NCBI GenBank assembly: GCA_023249275.1
Contig: JAHFCV010000026.1
Span: 1 to 17,150, forward strand
Reading direction: 5' to 3'
From: Candidatus Methanoperedens sp.
GTDB taxonomy: Archaea; Halobacteriota; Methanosarcinia; Methanosarcinales; Methanoperedenaceae
DNA length: 17,150 bases
The notes beneath the pieces are model-generated. The model saw nothing but the letters and a program-made list of their open reading frames with translations. It had not been told where the DNA came from and did no database searches. Of this stretch, positions 6,716 through 12,934 are shown one piece after another (position 1 is the stretch's first letter; each line of letters starts with the position of its first letter). A program made the position numbers and the translations under genes.

Positions 6716-7726
6716 TGAGCCACTCAGGTAAAATGCACCGAGTACTGTATTAAACCAGTAGGATGCCAGCCTGTAAAGCAGCGTTGCTAATATTGCCATC
6801 TCGACAGGAACACCGCCGTATATGAACAGTATTGCCATGGTACCGTCCACGATACCAAGCCCCCCTGGAAGAAAAAGAGGAAGCCATCCGCTTATCATCG
6901 AGATGGTATAGGTGACAATCAACACACTGATATGGATATGAGTTTCACCTATTGAAAGGAATATCGTGTATATTGCCAGGATATCAAAAATCCACCCGAA
7001 ATAAGAGAACAATGTAGCTTTTGCAAGTCCGTATTTATTATGGTGGATATTTCTTAGACCGCCATGGAAAGAATTAATCGAATCCTCCACGGCAACCGTA
7101 TACGCACTGTGGTCAAAACCCTTTTTCACCAGCCCGATAAATGGTGCAAAAAACCGGATTGACGAATGGACGAATGAGGAGAGTTTGTCCTTCCTCAAAT
7201 AGAAATATATGATAAGTCCGAATATCGAAAAAGCAAGCCCGATAGAGAACATCATTGCAACAATTTCCCATGTTGCAAGCTGGATCTGTCTGGGTTTAGA
7301 AAATAGGAGCCAGATACCCAGCATCCCGATGGTCAAAAAAGGGAACATGTTGAGCATCCTCTGAGACACCACGCCTGCAAAACATTCAGCCTTGCTCGTA
7401 CCGGTCTCCTTGCCAAGCAGCATGGCTTTTACAGGCTCGCCGCCTGTCCCGAATGTGGGGGTGATATTATTGATAAATGTTCCTGCCATATAGAACTTGA
7501 ACAATTTATAAAGGCTGATGTCCGCAGGAGTCAGGAACCTCCATGTGATTGTGAATGTTATGAGATTTAATAGATTGAAGAAAACAGCCAGAAGAATAAG
7601 CGGTTTATTTACGCTGCTTATTAAAAAAATAAATTTCTCATATCCTATCTCGCGCATGAAAATTGCAAAAATGATTCCCCCTATTATAACCACAAGCCAG
7701 ATATTTCTTGTTTTGAACCGATCCAT
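6701..7726 (-). CDS. Flippase-like integral membrane protein (UPF0104 / LPG synthase TM family)
   Basis: A 341-residue polytopic membrane protein with roughly eight hydrophobic helices. It carries the family's conserved stretches: FINNITPTFGTGGEPVKAMLLGK (seen at about residues 88-110), the SQRMLNMFPF segment, WLPLFLPGGLGIVDG and the final LLYRLASYWFNT helix. Members (TIGR00374/UPF0104, including AglD of Haloferax and the membrane part of MprF) are thought to flip or modify lipid-linked sugars or lipids; the actual substrate here is unknown. It converges on the ATP-grasp gene with a 15-base overlap and is divergent from the small tail-anchored protein at 7863, sharing a 136-base AT-rich promoter region. 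Confidence 0.88.
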   Translation of the reverse strand: MDRFKTRNIWLVVIIGGIIFAIFMREIGYEKFIFLISSVNKPLILLAVFFNLLNLITFTITWRFLTPADISLYKLFKFYMAGTFINNITPTFGTGGEPVKAMLLGKETGTSKAECFAGVVSQRMLNMFPFLTIGMLGIWLLFSKPRQIQLATWEIVAMMFSIGLAFSIFGLIIYFYLRKDKLSSFVHSSIRFFAPFIGLVKKGFDHSAYTVAVEDSINSFHGGLRNIHHNKYGLAKATLFSYFGWIFDILAIYTIFLSIGETHIHISVLIVTYTISMISGWLPLFLPGGLGIVDGTMAILFIYGGVPVEMAILATLLYRLASYWFNTVLGAFYLSGSLKTG

Positions 7727-7862
7727 AATCCCGCTGATACTTGCGCTTACACTAAATAAAATTGCTGGTAGCCTGATGTTAAAGCCAAATTATTTAAATA
7801 GCTAAAATAATCTAATTAATGCCTCAATATTTCGAGTTTTGGAGGCAGAAGGGTACAACTAA

Positions 7863-8192
7863 ATGCCAACAATGACTGAAGATGCATTATTCAAAGCATT
7901 ATTAAAGAACAAACCACCACAGCAACCGCAAAAGCCTCCTGCGGCACACCCCGTGCCAGCAAAAGAGACATTCAGGACAGCTCCTGCAGCCCAGCCTGCC
8001 GAGAGCTATGAAATGGAAGAAATTACGGCAAAGCCTCCTGTCAAACCTGTACAGGCTGACCTTGTTGTAGAATCAATAAAAAACCTGAATTCAAGCGTGA
8101 ATGCAATGTATGGCTTGATTAAGACTGTAATCGTGCCTGTGCTCGTGTTGATTCTAATTATCGGTATCGCAATACTGGTGAGAATTAAATAA
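7863..8192 (+). CDS. Small proline-rich tail-anchored protein of unknown function
   Basis: A 109-residue protein with no recognised family. The layout is clear: a short N-terminal helix (TEDALFKALLKN, residues 5-16), a proline/alanine-rich linker (17-64), a short amphipathic stretch (ADLVVESIKNLNSSVNAMYG, 65-84) and a C-terminal membrane helix at about 86-107 ending in RIK. It has no signal peptide, so the N-terminal part should be cytoplasmic. The start is fixed by an in-frame TAA at 7860-7862; GGAGG at 7841-7845 is rather far (17 bases) to serve it. Its architecture matches the linker-plus-tail of the FtsZ 750 bases downstream, so the N-terminal helix might be a docking or recruitment peptide; this is inference. 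An AT-rich element near 7790-7800 could be the promoter. Confidence 0.72.
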   Translation: MPTMTEDALFKALLKNKPPQQPQKPPAAHPVPAKETFRTAPAAQPAESYEMEEITAKPPVKPVQADLVVESIKNLNSSVNAMYGLIKTVIVPVLVLILIIGIAILVRIK

Positions 8193-8204
8193 AATTTAAA
8201 GAGT

Positions 8205-8828
8205 TCATATACCTGAATACTGGGATGCCATTAAAAGCGACAGCTTAATCTGTTCATTGGCATTGGTTACAATATCCCCATGACCGGGATACATAACACT
8301 GACATCAAGGAGTGATAACTTTTTTATAGATTCAATCAATTGCGCTGCGTTCCCTCCGTAAAGGTCGGTGCGCCCAAAACTGCCGTCCTGGAATACCGTA
8401 TCACCTGAAAAAAGAGTTTTTGATTCGGCGTCATACAGGCAGATGCCGCCCGGGGTATGTCCAGGTGTATGTATGACCTCAAGTTTCCCGAAAACCTCAC
8501 CGCCGCTCAAAATGATATCAGGCAAAATGGATGGCGCGCTTTCCCCGAATAACCGTGATGCACTGGCGATGGCGTTGTTTAAGAGCGGGGCATCGTCTTT
8601 ATGGATGGCTATTTTTGCGCCTGTGGCTTCGGCGACATATCCCGCACCGCCTGAATGGTCATAGTGGCAGTGGGTGAGGATTATCGTTTCAAGGCGCTTG
8701 AGCTGGATATGCTTTTCAAGTTCAGAAATTACAGCCCGCCCGTCCATTCCCACATCAACCAGCACAGTTCCCTCTACTAAATACGCATTTGCATCGTATG
8801 GCGAATTCTCCAGTTTTATGACCTGCAT
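8205..8828 (-). CDS. MBL-fold metallo-hydrolase (glyoxalase II-like)
   Basis: A 207-residue metallo-beta-lactamase fold hydrolase. The metal ligands are visible: THCHYDHSGG (HxHxDH) at residues 52-61, a second histidine in HTPGHTPGG, the bridging aspartate in LFSGDTVF, and the last histidine in MYPGHGD. This is the hydroxyacylglutathione hydrolase-like subgroup, which hydrolyses thioesters or similar esters, but the subgroup is broad and the substrate unknown. It lies between two tail-anchored protein genes in the opposite orientation. Its start, ATG 8828, faces ftsZ across 117 bases that must hold both promoters. It converges on the small tail-anchored gene with 12 bases between stops. Family secure; role not predictable. 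Confidence 0.92.
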   Translation of the reverse strand: MQVIKLENSPYDANAYLVEGTVLVDVGMDGRAVISELEKHIQLKRLETIILTHCHYDHSGGAGYVAEATGAKIAIHKDDAPLLNNAIASASRLFGESAPSILPDIILSGGEVFGKLEVIHTPGHTPGGICLYDAESKTLFSGDTVFQDGSFGRTDLYGGNAAQLIESIKKLSLLDVSVMYPGHGDIVTNANEQIKLSLLMASQYSGI

Positions 8829-8886
8829 ATTAGCCCCCTATACCCCGAATTCATTTAAAAGTTTGCAAAGAGGATAACTGAAAAAG

Positions 8887-8895
8887 CATATATAC
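8887..8895 (+). promoter_or_regulatory. TATA box of ftsZ
   Basis: CATATATAC, identical to the element before the MazE/MazF pair, lies 51-59 bases before the ftsZ ATG. Transcription would start near 8915-8920, giving a leader of about 28 bases that includes the ribosome-binding site at 8928-8935. Confidence 0.55.
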
Positions 8896-8927
8896 TTAAA
8901 CAACTATTAAAATGTAGCCGTTCATAT

Positions 8928-8935
8928 GGAGGAGG
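8928..8935 (+). promoter_or_regulatory. strong ribosome-binding site of ftsZ
   Basis: GGAGGAGG ends ten bases before ATG 8946. This is the strongest ribosome-binding site in the window, where most genes have none or a weak one, and suggests high expression. Confidence 0.75.
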
Positions 8936-8945
8936 CTATTAAAAC

Positions 8946-10118
8946 ATGGTTACTGACTTAAAAGCATTTGCAAAAGCAGCCAGACCATCCGTTGCCGTAG
9001 TAGGCTTGGGTGGAGCCGGTTGTAATATTACAACATGGATCGCAGAAAAAGGTATTAGCGGCGGCAGGATAATTGCTGCAAATACCGATGTGAATCACCT
9101 GTATGTTCAAAAAGCAGATAAAGTGATTTTGCTCGGGGAAAAACTGTGCAAAGGGCACGGGTGCGGAGGCTACCCGGAGATGGGCGCCCAGGCAACAAAC
9201 GAGAATGCTGCCGAATTAAAAGCCGAACTTGAAGGTTCGAATCTCGTATTCCTGGTAGCTGGACTTGGCGGTGGAACAGGAACAGGCGCAATACCCGTTG
9301 TCGCTGCAATCACACGCGAACTCGGCGCGCTCACCATCGGATGCGTCACCATCCCGTTCACTATCGAAATGGCAAGAAGAGAGAAGGCAAGGGAAGCTAT
9401 CAATTTACTTGCACAGTCATGTGATTCGGTTGTAATAATTGATAACTCAAAATTAAGAGAAGTGGCGGGCAATCTCCCGCTGAAAGAAGCCCTTAACGTT
9501 GCAAATGCGCTTGTTGGAGCATTTGTAAAGAACCTTACTGACACTATCACACAGCCAAGCCTTGTTAACCTTGACTATGCCGACCTGCGCGCTGTCATGG
9601 AACGCGGCGGGGTATCGTCAATCGGTATTGGTGAAGGAGACGGCGCTGACAGGGTAGCCAAAGCCGTGGCTCAAGCCATCAGCACACCGCTGCTTGATGT
9701 CGCAGACATAGGGGCAAGCTATGGAGTTCTTATCCACATAGTTGGAGGCGAAGACCTTACACTGGAAGAGGTCGCAGTCACCGGCGAAATGATAATGGAT
9801 AAAGTCCCCAATACCAAGAGGATTATCTGGGGCGCAAAAGTTGATAACAATTTGACCGGAGCTGTACGCGTAATGGCAGTATTAACAGGTGTTGAGAGTC
9901 CATTCGTATCAGGAACGGCTAAGAAAGAGGTCGTGGTTGAAGAGCCAGAACCTGCGCCGAGACCTGAACCACCGAAACCAAGACCTGCTCCAAGGGTAGA
10001 ACCACCGAAACCCCAGCCCCAGAAAGTTGAAGAGAAGAGCAACAGCACTTATATCTGGATTGGCGTAATCCTTTTAATAATACTGATTCTGCTGTATTAT
10101 ATCTTTGGGCGAGGATAA
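8946..10118 (+). CDS. ftsZ: FtsZ-family GTPase with proline-rich linker and C-terminal transmembrane anchor
   Basis: A 390-residue tubulin-superfamily GTPase. The nucleotide-binding elements are intact: GLGGAGCN at 20-27, AANTDVNHL at 44-52, tubulin signature GLGGGTGTG at 106-114, and the catalytic T7 loop NLDYAD with D210 and D213. It therefore should polymerise and hydrolyse GTP. The sequence is FtsZ-like rather than CetZ-like. Two features are unusual. The N-terminal extension before the first glycine loop is short. After the core (ending near 328) comes a linker rich in proline and charged residues (about 331-364), then a hydrophobic helix (STYIWIGVILLIILILLYYI, 367-386) ending FGRG. Ordinary FtsZ has no membrane helix and is tethered by FtsA, ZipA or SepF. 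No other division gene is adjacent. It has its own promoter and terminator. Confidence 0.93.
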   Translation: MVTDLKAFAKAARPSVAVVGLGGAGCNITTWIAEKGISGGRIIAANTDVNHLYVQKADKVILLGEKLCKGHGCGGYPEMGAQATNENAAELKAELEGSNLVFLVAGLGGGTGTGAIPVVAAITRELGALTIGCVTIPFTIEMARREKAREAINLLAQSCDSVVIIDNSKLREVAGNLPLKEALNVANALVGAFVKNLTDTITQPSLVNLDYADLRAVMERGGVSSIGIGEGDGADRVAKAVAQAISTPLLDVADIGASYGVLIHIVGGEDLTLEEVAVTGEMIMDKVPNTKRIIWGAKVDNNLTGAVRVMAVLTGVESPFVSGTAKKEVVVEEPEPAPRPEPPKPRPAPRVEPPKPQPQKVEEKSNSTYIWIGVILLIILILLYYIFGRG

Positions 10119-10126
10119 GACAGCTA

Positions 10127-10158
10127 GTTCCGGTCAACCGGAACCTTCTTTTTATTTT
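10127..10158 (+). terminator. Terminator of ftsZ
   Basis: An inverted repeat GTTCCGG (10127-10133) and CCGGAAC (10138-10144) with a TCAA loop is followed by a T-rich run to 10158. It begins 8 bases after the ftsZ stop. A very similar hairpin follows the gene at 10768-11856. Confidence 0.8.
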
Positions 10159-10246
10159 ACAATTTTTTTAATGGATAGGAAAGTATAGATGCATTTTCTT
10201 AGAATAGGAATAAGATATAAATTTCAATAAAGCCCAAAGGTGAGCA

Positions 10247-10693
10247 ATGGGAAAACCTGAGTGTAATGAAATAGTTAGTAAATTCATAAAAAAATTAGAA
10301 CAAATTGGGCAATACACCATCAAACTAGATTCAAGAAAGCCCCAGATATATATCATAGATGGGAAAAAAATCAATATCCGTTGTACCACCATGCCAAAAC
10401 TATGGTATAGTGTGGACTTAGATGTTCTTCCTATAGTCAATTGTACAATATATCTTACCAGTAGCCCTTTGAAAAATCCGAATTATTTTTTGATGTTTCC
10501 TTCTAAATCTCTAAAGGAAATAATAACATTCAATGAAATGTATGAAAGCGAGCATAGCAATCAGACTCTAAAGCATTTTGAAATTGATTGGGATGGTTGT
10601 GTATTAGTACTCAAAAATGGACTTCTGGACGTTATGAAATACGCTTATGATTTAGACAAACCTGAATCCTATCCAAACTTTAAGAAATGTTAA
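10247..10693 (+). CDS. Hypothetical protein, no recognised family
   Basis: A 148-residue soluble protein with no signal peptide and no membrane helix. It is rich in lysine, isoleucine and tyrosine, and has several beta-strand-like stretches (QIYIIDGKKINIRCTT, YSVDLDVLPIVNCTIYL, YFLMFPSKSLKEI), suggesting an alpha/beta fold of the kind seen in small nucleases or nucleotide-binding proteins, but no motif secures this. A TATA-like element GATATAAA (10214-10221) and an AGGTGA stretch at 10238-10243 precede the ATG. Its AT-rich codon use (for example AAA, ATA, AAT) differs visibly from the neighbouring ftsZ. It sits between ftsZ and the protein that shares the FtsZ tail, so it may be an insertion into an originally adjacent pair. 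Confidence 0.65.
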   Translation: MGKPECNEIVSKFIKKLEQIGQYTIKLDSRKPQIYIIDGKKINIRCTTMPKLWYSVDLDVLPIVNCTIYLTSSPLKNPNYFLMFPSKSLKEIITFNEMYESEHSNQTLKHFEIDWDGCVLVLKNGLLDVMKYAYDLDKPESYPNFKKC

Positions 10694-10767
10694 CGCATCA
10701 TATAAAACTGAAGACCGTGTGATTATTTTTACTTTTTAATCTCTGAGAAAAATCGAGAAGTGAATAA

Positions 10768-11856
10768 ATGGACAGTAGGGATTTGTCTCATGAAGTTGTA
10801 AGCAAACCATTAGTACTCCGTGAGTATGAGTTTTTCGGTGGATGCATCCGTGTTAAGATCTCCGTAAAAAATACATCAAATTTAGCCATCCTTGATGCTG
10901 CAATTGAGCTTGAGAGTGATGAAAGGATACTTCATTTTGACCGTTGCGAACCCGAGTATCCTGAAAAAAAGGGAAAGATTCTGCTCGGTAATATCCATCC
11001 CAATACTGACAGGACTATCGCTTTTTATCTTGACCCACTTATATGTGCGAAAGAGGGTACTGATATCAATTGCCGTGTAAGCTATAAGGACGCCTCTGGC
11101 AGACCTGAATCGGTTCAGATGGAGACCCTGAAAATAAAGGTTATCTGTCCGATATTCCGCACCGAGCATGATGTTAATATTGGAAGGCTCAAGGAACTCG
11201 TATCAGAGCTTCAGTTCCATGACAGCAAGGTCTATACAATTCCTAAGAGAGTGGAGACATCTGAGCTATTAAGGATATGTCAGGGCGTTATCCAGTTACA
11301 TGATGTGCATCACATCAAGACCTTCAAGACTACAGATGAGAAGACATACGAAGAATGGTTTTATGGAAAGACAAAAGTAACGAAAAAAGATTTAGTTATA
11401 AAAAGCTGCATCAGTAGAGATATCGAGAGTATTGAGGTGTTTGTAGCAGGAAACGATCCTAGTGATATCACAGGACTTCTTGCTGAAATAGGACGCAATC
11501 TTACCAGAGAGTTTGAAAAACTTGGCAATATCCAACCAGTTTTTAATATCCATATAAAAGATTCCATTATCCAGCGTAGCAATCTTCTAAGTTTCTGCGA
11601 CATGGATGGTACCTGCGGTGGAAATGTGGTGATTGAGGATAGTGTCGTTCAGCGTTCAAATATAGCTACAGAGAATGAAGTGCTGAGGCTGAACGAACAA
11701 AAAGTAGAATCCGTAGGGAAATTTCTTAACCCCGCAACAAAATCATATCCTCCAAAACTGCAACCCAAAAAAGAAGACGAAAAGGGCAGTAGCGCTTATA
11801 TCTGGATCGGTATAATCCTTATAATACTGATTCTGCTCTGGTATTTCACAAGATAA
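10768..11856 (+). CDS. Tail-anchored protein with beta-sandwich domain, sharing the membrane tail of FtsZ
   Basis: A 362-residue protein that I cannot name. Visible layout: a beta-sandwich (Ig or adaptin-appendage like) at about 20-127, with IRVKISVKNTSNLAILDAAI typical of domains describing trends of extracytoplasmic or protein-binding sandwiches; a second alpha/beta domain at about 130-260; two copies of a short motif, DSIIQRSN (265-272) and DSVVQRSN (291-298); a lysine/glutamate/proline linker (about 311-340); and a C-terminal helix (SSAYIWIGIILIILILLWYF, 341-360). The sandwich followed by an alpha/beta domain recalls the appendage of vesicle-coat adaptins, but that is only an architectural resemblance. 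Lacking a signal peptide, the domains should be cytoplasmic. The tail is homologous to that of the FtsZ encoded 650 bases upstream, which suggests the two act at the same membrane site. Own terminator downstream. Confidence 0.8.
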   Translation: MDSRDLSHEVVSKPLVLREYEFFGGCIRVKISVKNTSNLAILDAAIELESDERILHFDRCEPEYPEKKGKILLGNIHPNTDRTIAFYLDPLICAKEGTDINCRVSYKDASGRPESVQMETLKIKVICPIFRTEHDVNIGRLKELVSELQFHDSKVYTIPKRVETSELLRICQGVIQLHDVHHIKTFKTTDEKTYEEWFYGKTKVTKKDLVIKSCISRDIESIEVFVAGNDPSDITGLLAEIGRNLTREFEKLGNIQPVFNIHIKDSIIQRSNLLSFCDMDGTCGGNVVIEDSVVQRSNIATENEVLRLNEQKVESVGKFLNPATKSYPPKLQPKKEDEKGSSAYIWIGIILIILILLWYFTR

Positions 11857-11863
11857 GTATGTT

Positions 11864-11900
11864 ATTCCGGTTCTTACCGGAATTTTTCTCTTTTTTTATT
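11864..11900 (+). terminator. Terminator after the tail-anchored sandwich protein
   Basis: The hairpin ATTCCGGT (11864-11871) and ACCGGAAT (11876-11883) with a TCTT loop is followed by a long T-rich run to 11900. Stem core TTCCGG/CCGGAA equals that of the ftsZ terminator. It also ends transcription before the convergent tRNA gene. Confidence 0.82.
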
Positions 11901-11921
11901 TAACATTAACTGAAGAGGTGA

Positions 11922-11995
11922 CGGACTCGCCGCGATTCGAACGCGGGTCTGCGGGTTCGAAGCCCGCCAGGATATCCTGGCTACCCCACGAGTCC
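11922..11995 (-). tRNA. tRNA-Arg (anticodon UCG)
   Basis: On the minus strand a complete 74-base cloverleaf can be folded by eye. The acceptor stem pairs GGACTCG with CGAGTCC, with G as discriminator. The D-arm is GGGT...TCCT. The anticodon stem GCGGG/CCCGC encloses loop CTTCGAA, giving anticodon UCG for arginine codon CGA. The variable loop has four bases. The T-arm is CCGCG/CGCGG with loop TTCGAAT. CCA is not encoded and there is no intron. Position 15 is G, the site at which archaea install archaeosine, so this tRNA is a plausible substrate of the RaSEA route encoded in the same window. Confidence 0.93.
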
Positions 11996-12012
11996 ACGAT
12001 GTTGGCAGCGGG

Positions 12013-12020
12013 TTTTATAG
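12013..12020 (-). promoter_or_regulatory. TATA box of tRNA-Arg
   Basis: On the minus strand CTATAAAA lies 18-25 bases before the mature 5' end of the tRNA, consistent with a start a few bases upstream of the mature end. Confidence 0.6.
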
Positions 12021-12053
12021 TGTAGGAGTGTATTAAATGTTTCTTGAAGAGCT

Positions 12054-12830
12054 ATGGTTATAACGCTGCTTTCGGATTTCGGGGATGTGTATCCTGCATC
12101 CATGAAAGGCGTAATACTGGGCATCAATCCAGACGCAAATATAGTGGACATTTCCCATTCAGTGCCGCGCCACGATGTGCACGCCGGGGCATTTATGTTG
12201 ATGAACTGTGCCAGATACTTCCCCTCAGGGACTGTGCATATCGCAGTCGTTGACCCGGGCGTCGGGACGAGGCGGCGCCCGATTGCAATCAGGGCGGAAG
12301 CTCCCGGCTCTGGACTCCAATACTTTATCGGTCCTGACAATGGCATTCTTATTCCGGCAGCAAGGAGCATTGGAGATTTTGAAGTGTATGAAATCACAAA
12401 CAAGAAATTAATCCGGGAAAGTATATCCGGCACTTTCCACGGCAGGGATATTTTTGCGCCAGTGGGAGCGCATATCTCAAATGGAATGGATATTGGCGAT
12501 GTCGGCGAGCTGGTTTTTGACTTTGTAAATCTCGATTTTGTGGTGGGAATAAAAAAGAAAAGGTCTCTGGAAGGCAGGATTATATTCATTGATTCATTCG
12601 GGAATATCGTGACAAATATTCCATCCGGAATGGTAGAATTTAGACAGGGTGATGTACTGGAAATCGAAAAAAAGCATGTTTTATTCCAGAGTGCGTACGG
12701 TTTTTGTAAAAAGGGGGAGCCTCTGGCGTTAATCGGGAGCCACGGTTATCTTGAGATTGCGGTAAATCAGGGGAGTGCGGCAGAATTTTTTGATAAAAAG
12801 CAGGGCGATAAGATCATCATAAAAACTTGA
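12054..12830 (+). CDS. S-adenosyl-L-methionine hydroxide adenosyltransferase (DUF62 family)
   Basis: A 258-residue protein of the SAM hydroxide adenosyltransferase/chlorinase-fluorinase superfamily. The N-terminal LLSDFGDVYPASMKGVI, HSVPRHDVHAGAFML and HIAVVDPGVGT segments and the later FIGPDNGIL, TFHGRDIFAP and FIDSFGNIVTNI segments are the conserved blocks. Archaeal and most bacterial members hydrolyse SAM to adenosine and methionine rather than halogenating it; the DUF62 Asp-Arg-His set includes the D of DFGD and the HGRD stretch. The physiological role, perhaps SAM homeostasis, is not settled. It is divergent from the tRNA gene, with about 58 bases between. The ATG has no ribosome-binding site; an AT-rich stretch at 12030-12037 could be the TATA box of a leaderless transcript. 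Confidence 0.93.
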   Translation: MVITLLSDFGDVYPASMKGVILGINPDANIVDISHSVPRHDVHAGAFMLMNCARYFPSGTVHIAVVDPGVGTRRRPIAIRAEAPGSGLQYFIGPDNGILIPAARSIGDFEVYEITNKKLIRESISGTFHGRDIFAPVGAHISNGMDIGDVGELVFDFVNLDFVVGIKKKRSLEGRIIFIDSFGNIVTNIPSGMVEFRQGDVLEIEKKHVLFQSAYGFCKKGEPLALIGSHGYLEIAVNQGSAAEFFDKKQGDKIIIKT

Positions 12831-12843
12831 CGTCATTACTATA

Positions 12844-12914
12844 GTTTAAACACAGTTTAATTTTAGTATGGAAAAAATTAAACAGTAGTTAAATTTTAGT
12901 AATATTTAAATATT
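12844..12914. repeat. AT-rich repeat cluster upstream of the DUF4143 ATPase
   Basis: The 104 bases between the SAM hydrolase and the ATPase hold several related short repeats. AGTTTAATTTTAGTA (12854-12868) and AGTTAAATTTTAGTA (12887-12901) match at 14 of 15 bases, 33 bases apart. GTTTAATTTT (12855-12864) is repeated inverted as AAAATTAAAC (12874-12883). There are two perfect palindromes, GTTTAAAC (12844-12851) and AATATTTAAATATT (12901-12914). The last contains a TATA-like core at the right distance from ATG 12935. Regular spacing suggests operator sites; low complexity is the alternative. Confidence 0.55.
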
Positions 12915-12934
12915 CGTGCCACTAATAGATAATC

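Noticed and set aside
8946..10118. CetZ (tubulin-like shape protein) instead of FtsZ
   Set aside because: The T7 loop NLDYADLRAVM and the nucleotide loops follow the FtsZ pattern.
10168..10440. 90-codon minus-strand open frame overlapping the hypothetical gene at 10247
   Set aside because: It crosses the ftsZ downstream spacer and is antisense to a better-supported gene with promoter and start signals; the encoded sequence shows no recognisable pattern.
11922..11995. tRNA-Glu with anticodon UUC
   Set aside because: The anticodon stem GCGGG/CCCGC fixes the seven-base loop as CTTCGAA, so positions 34-36 are UCG (arginine).
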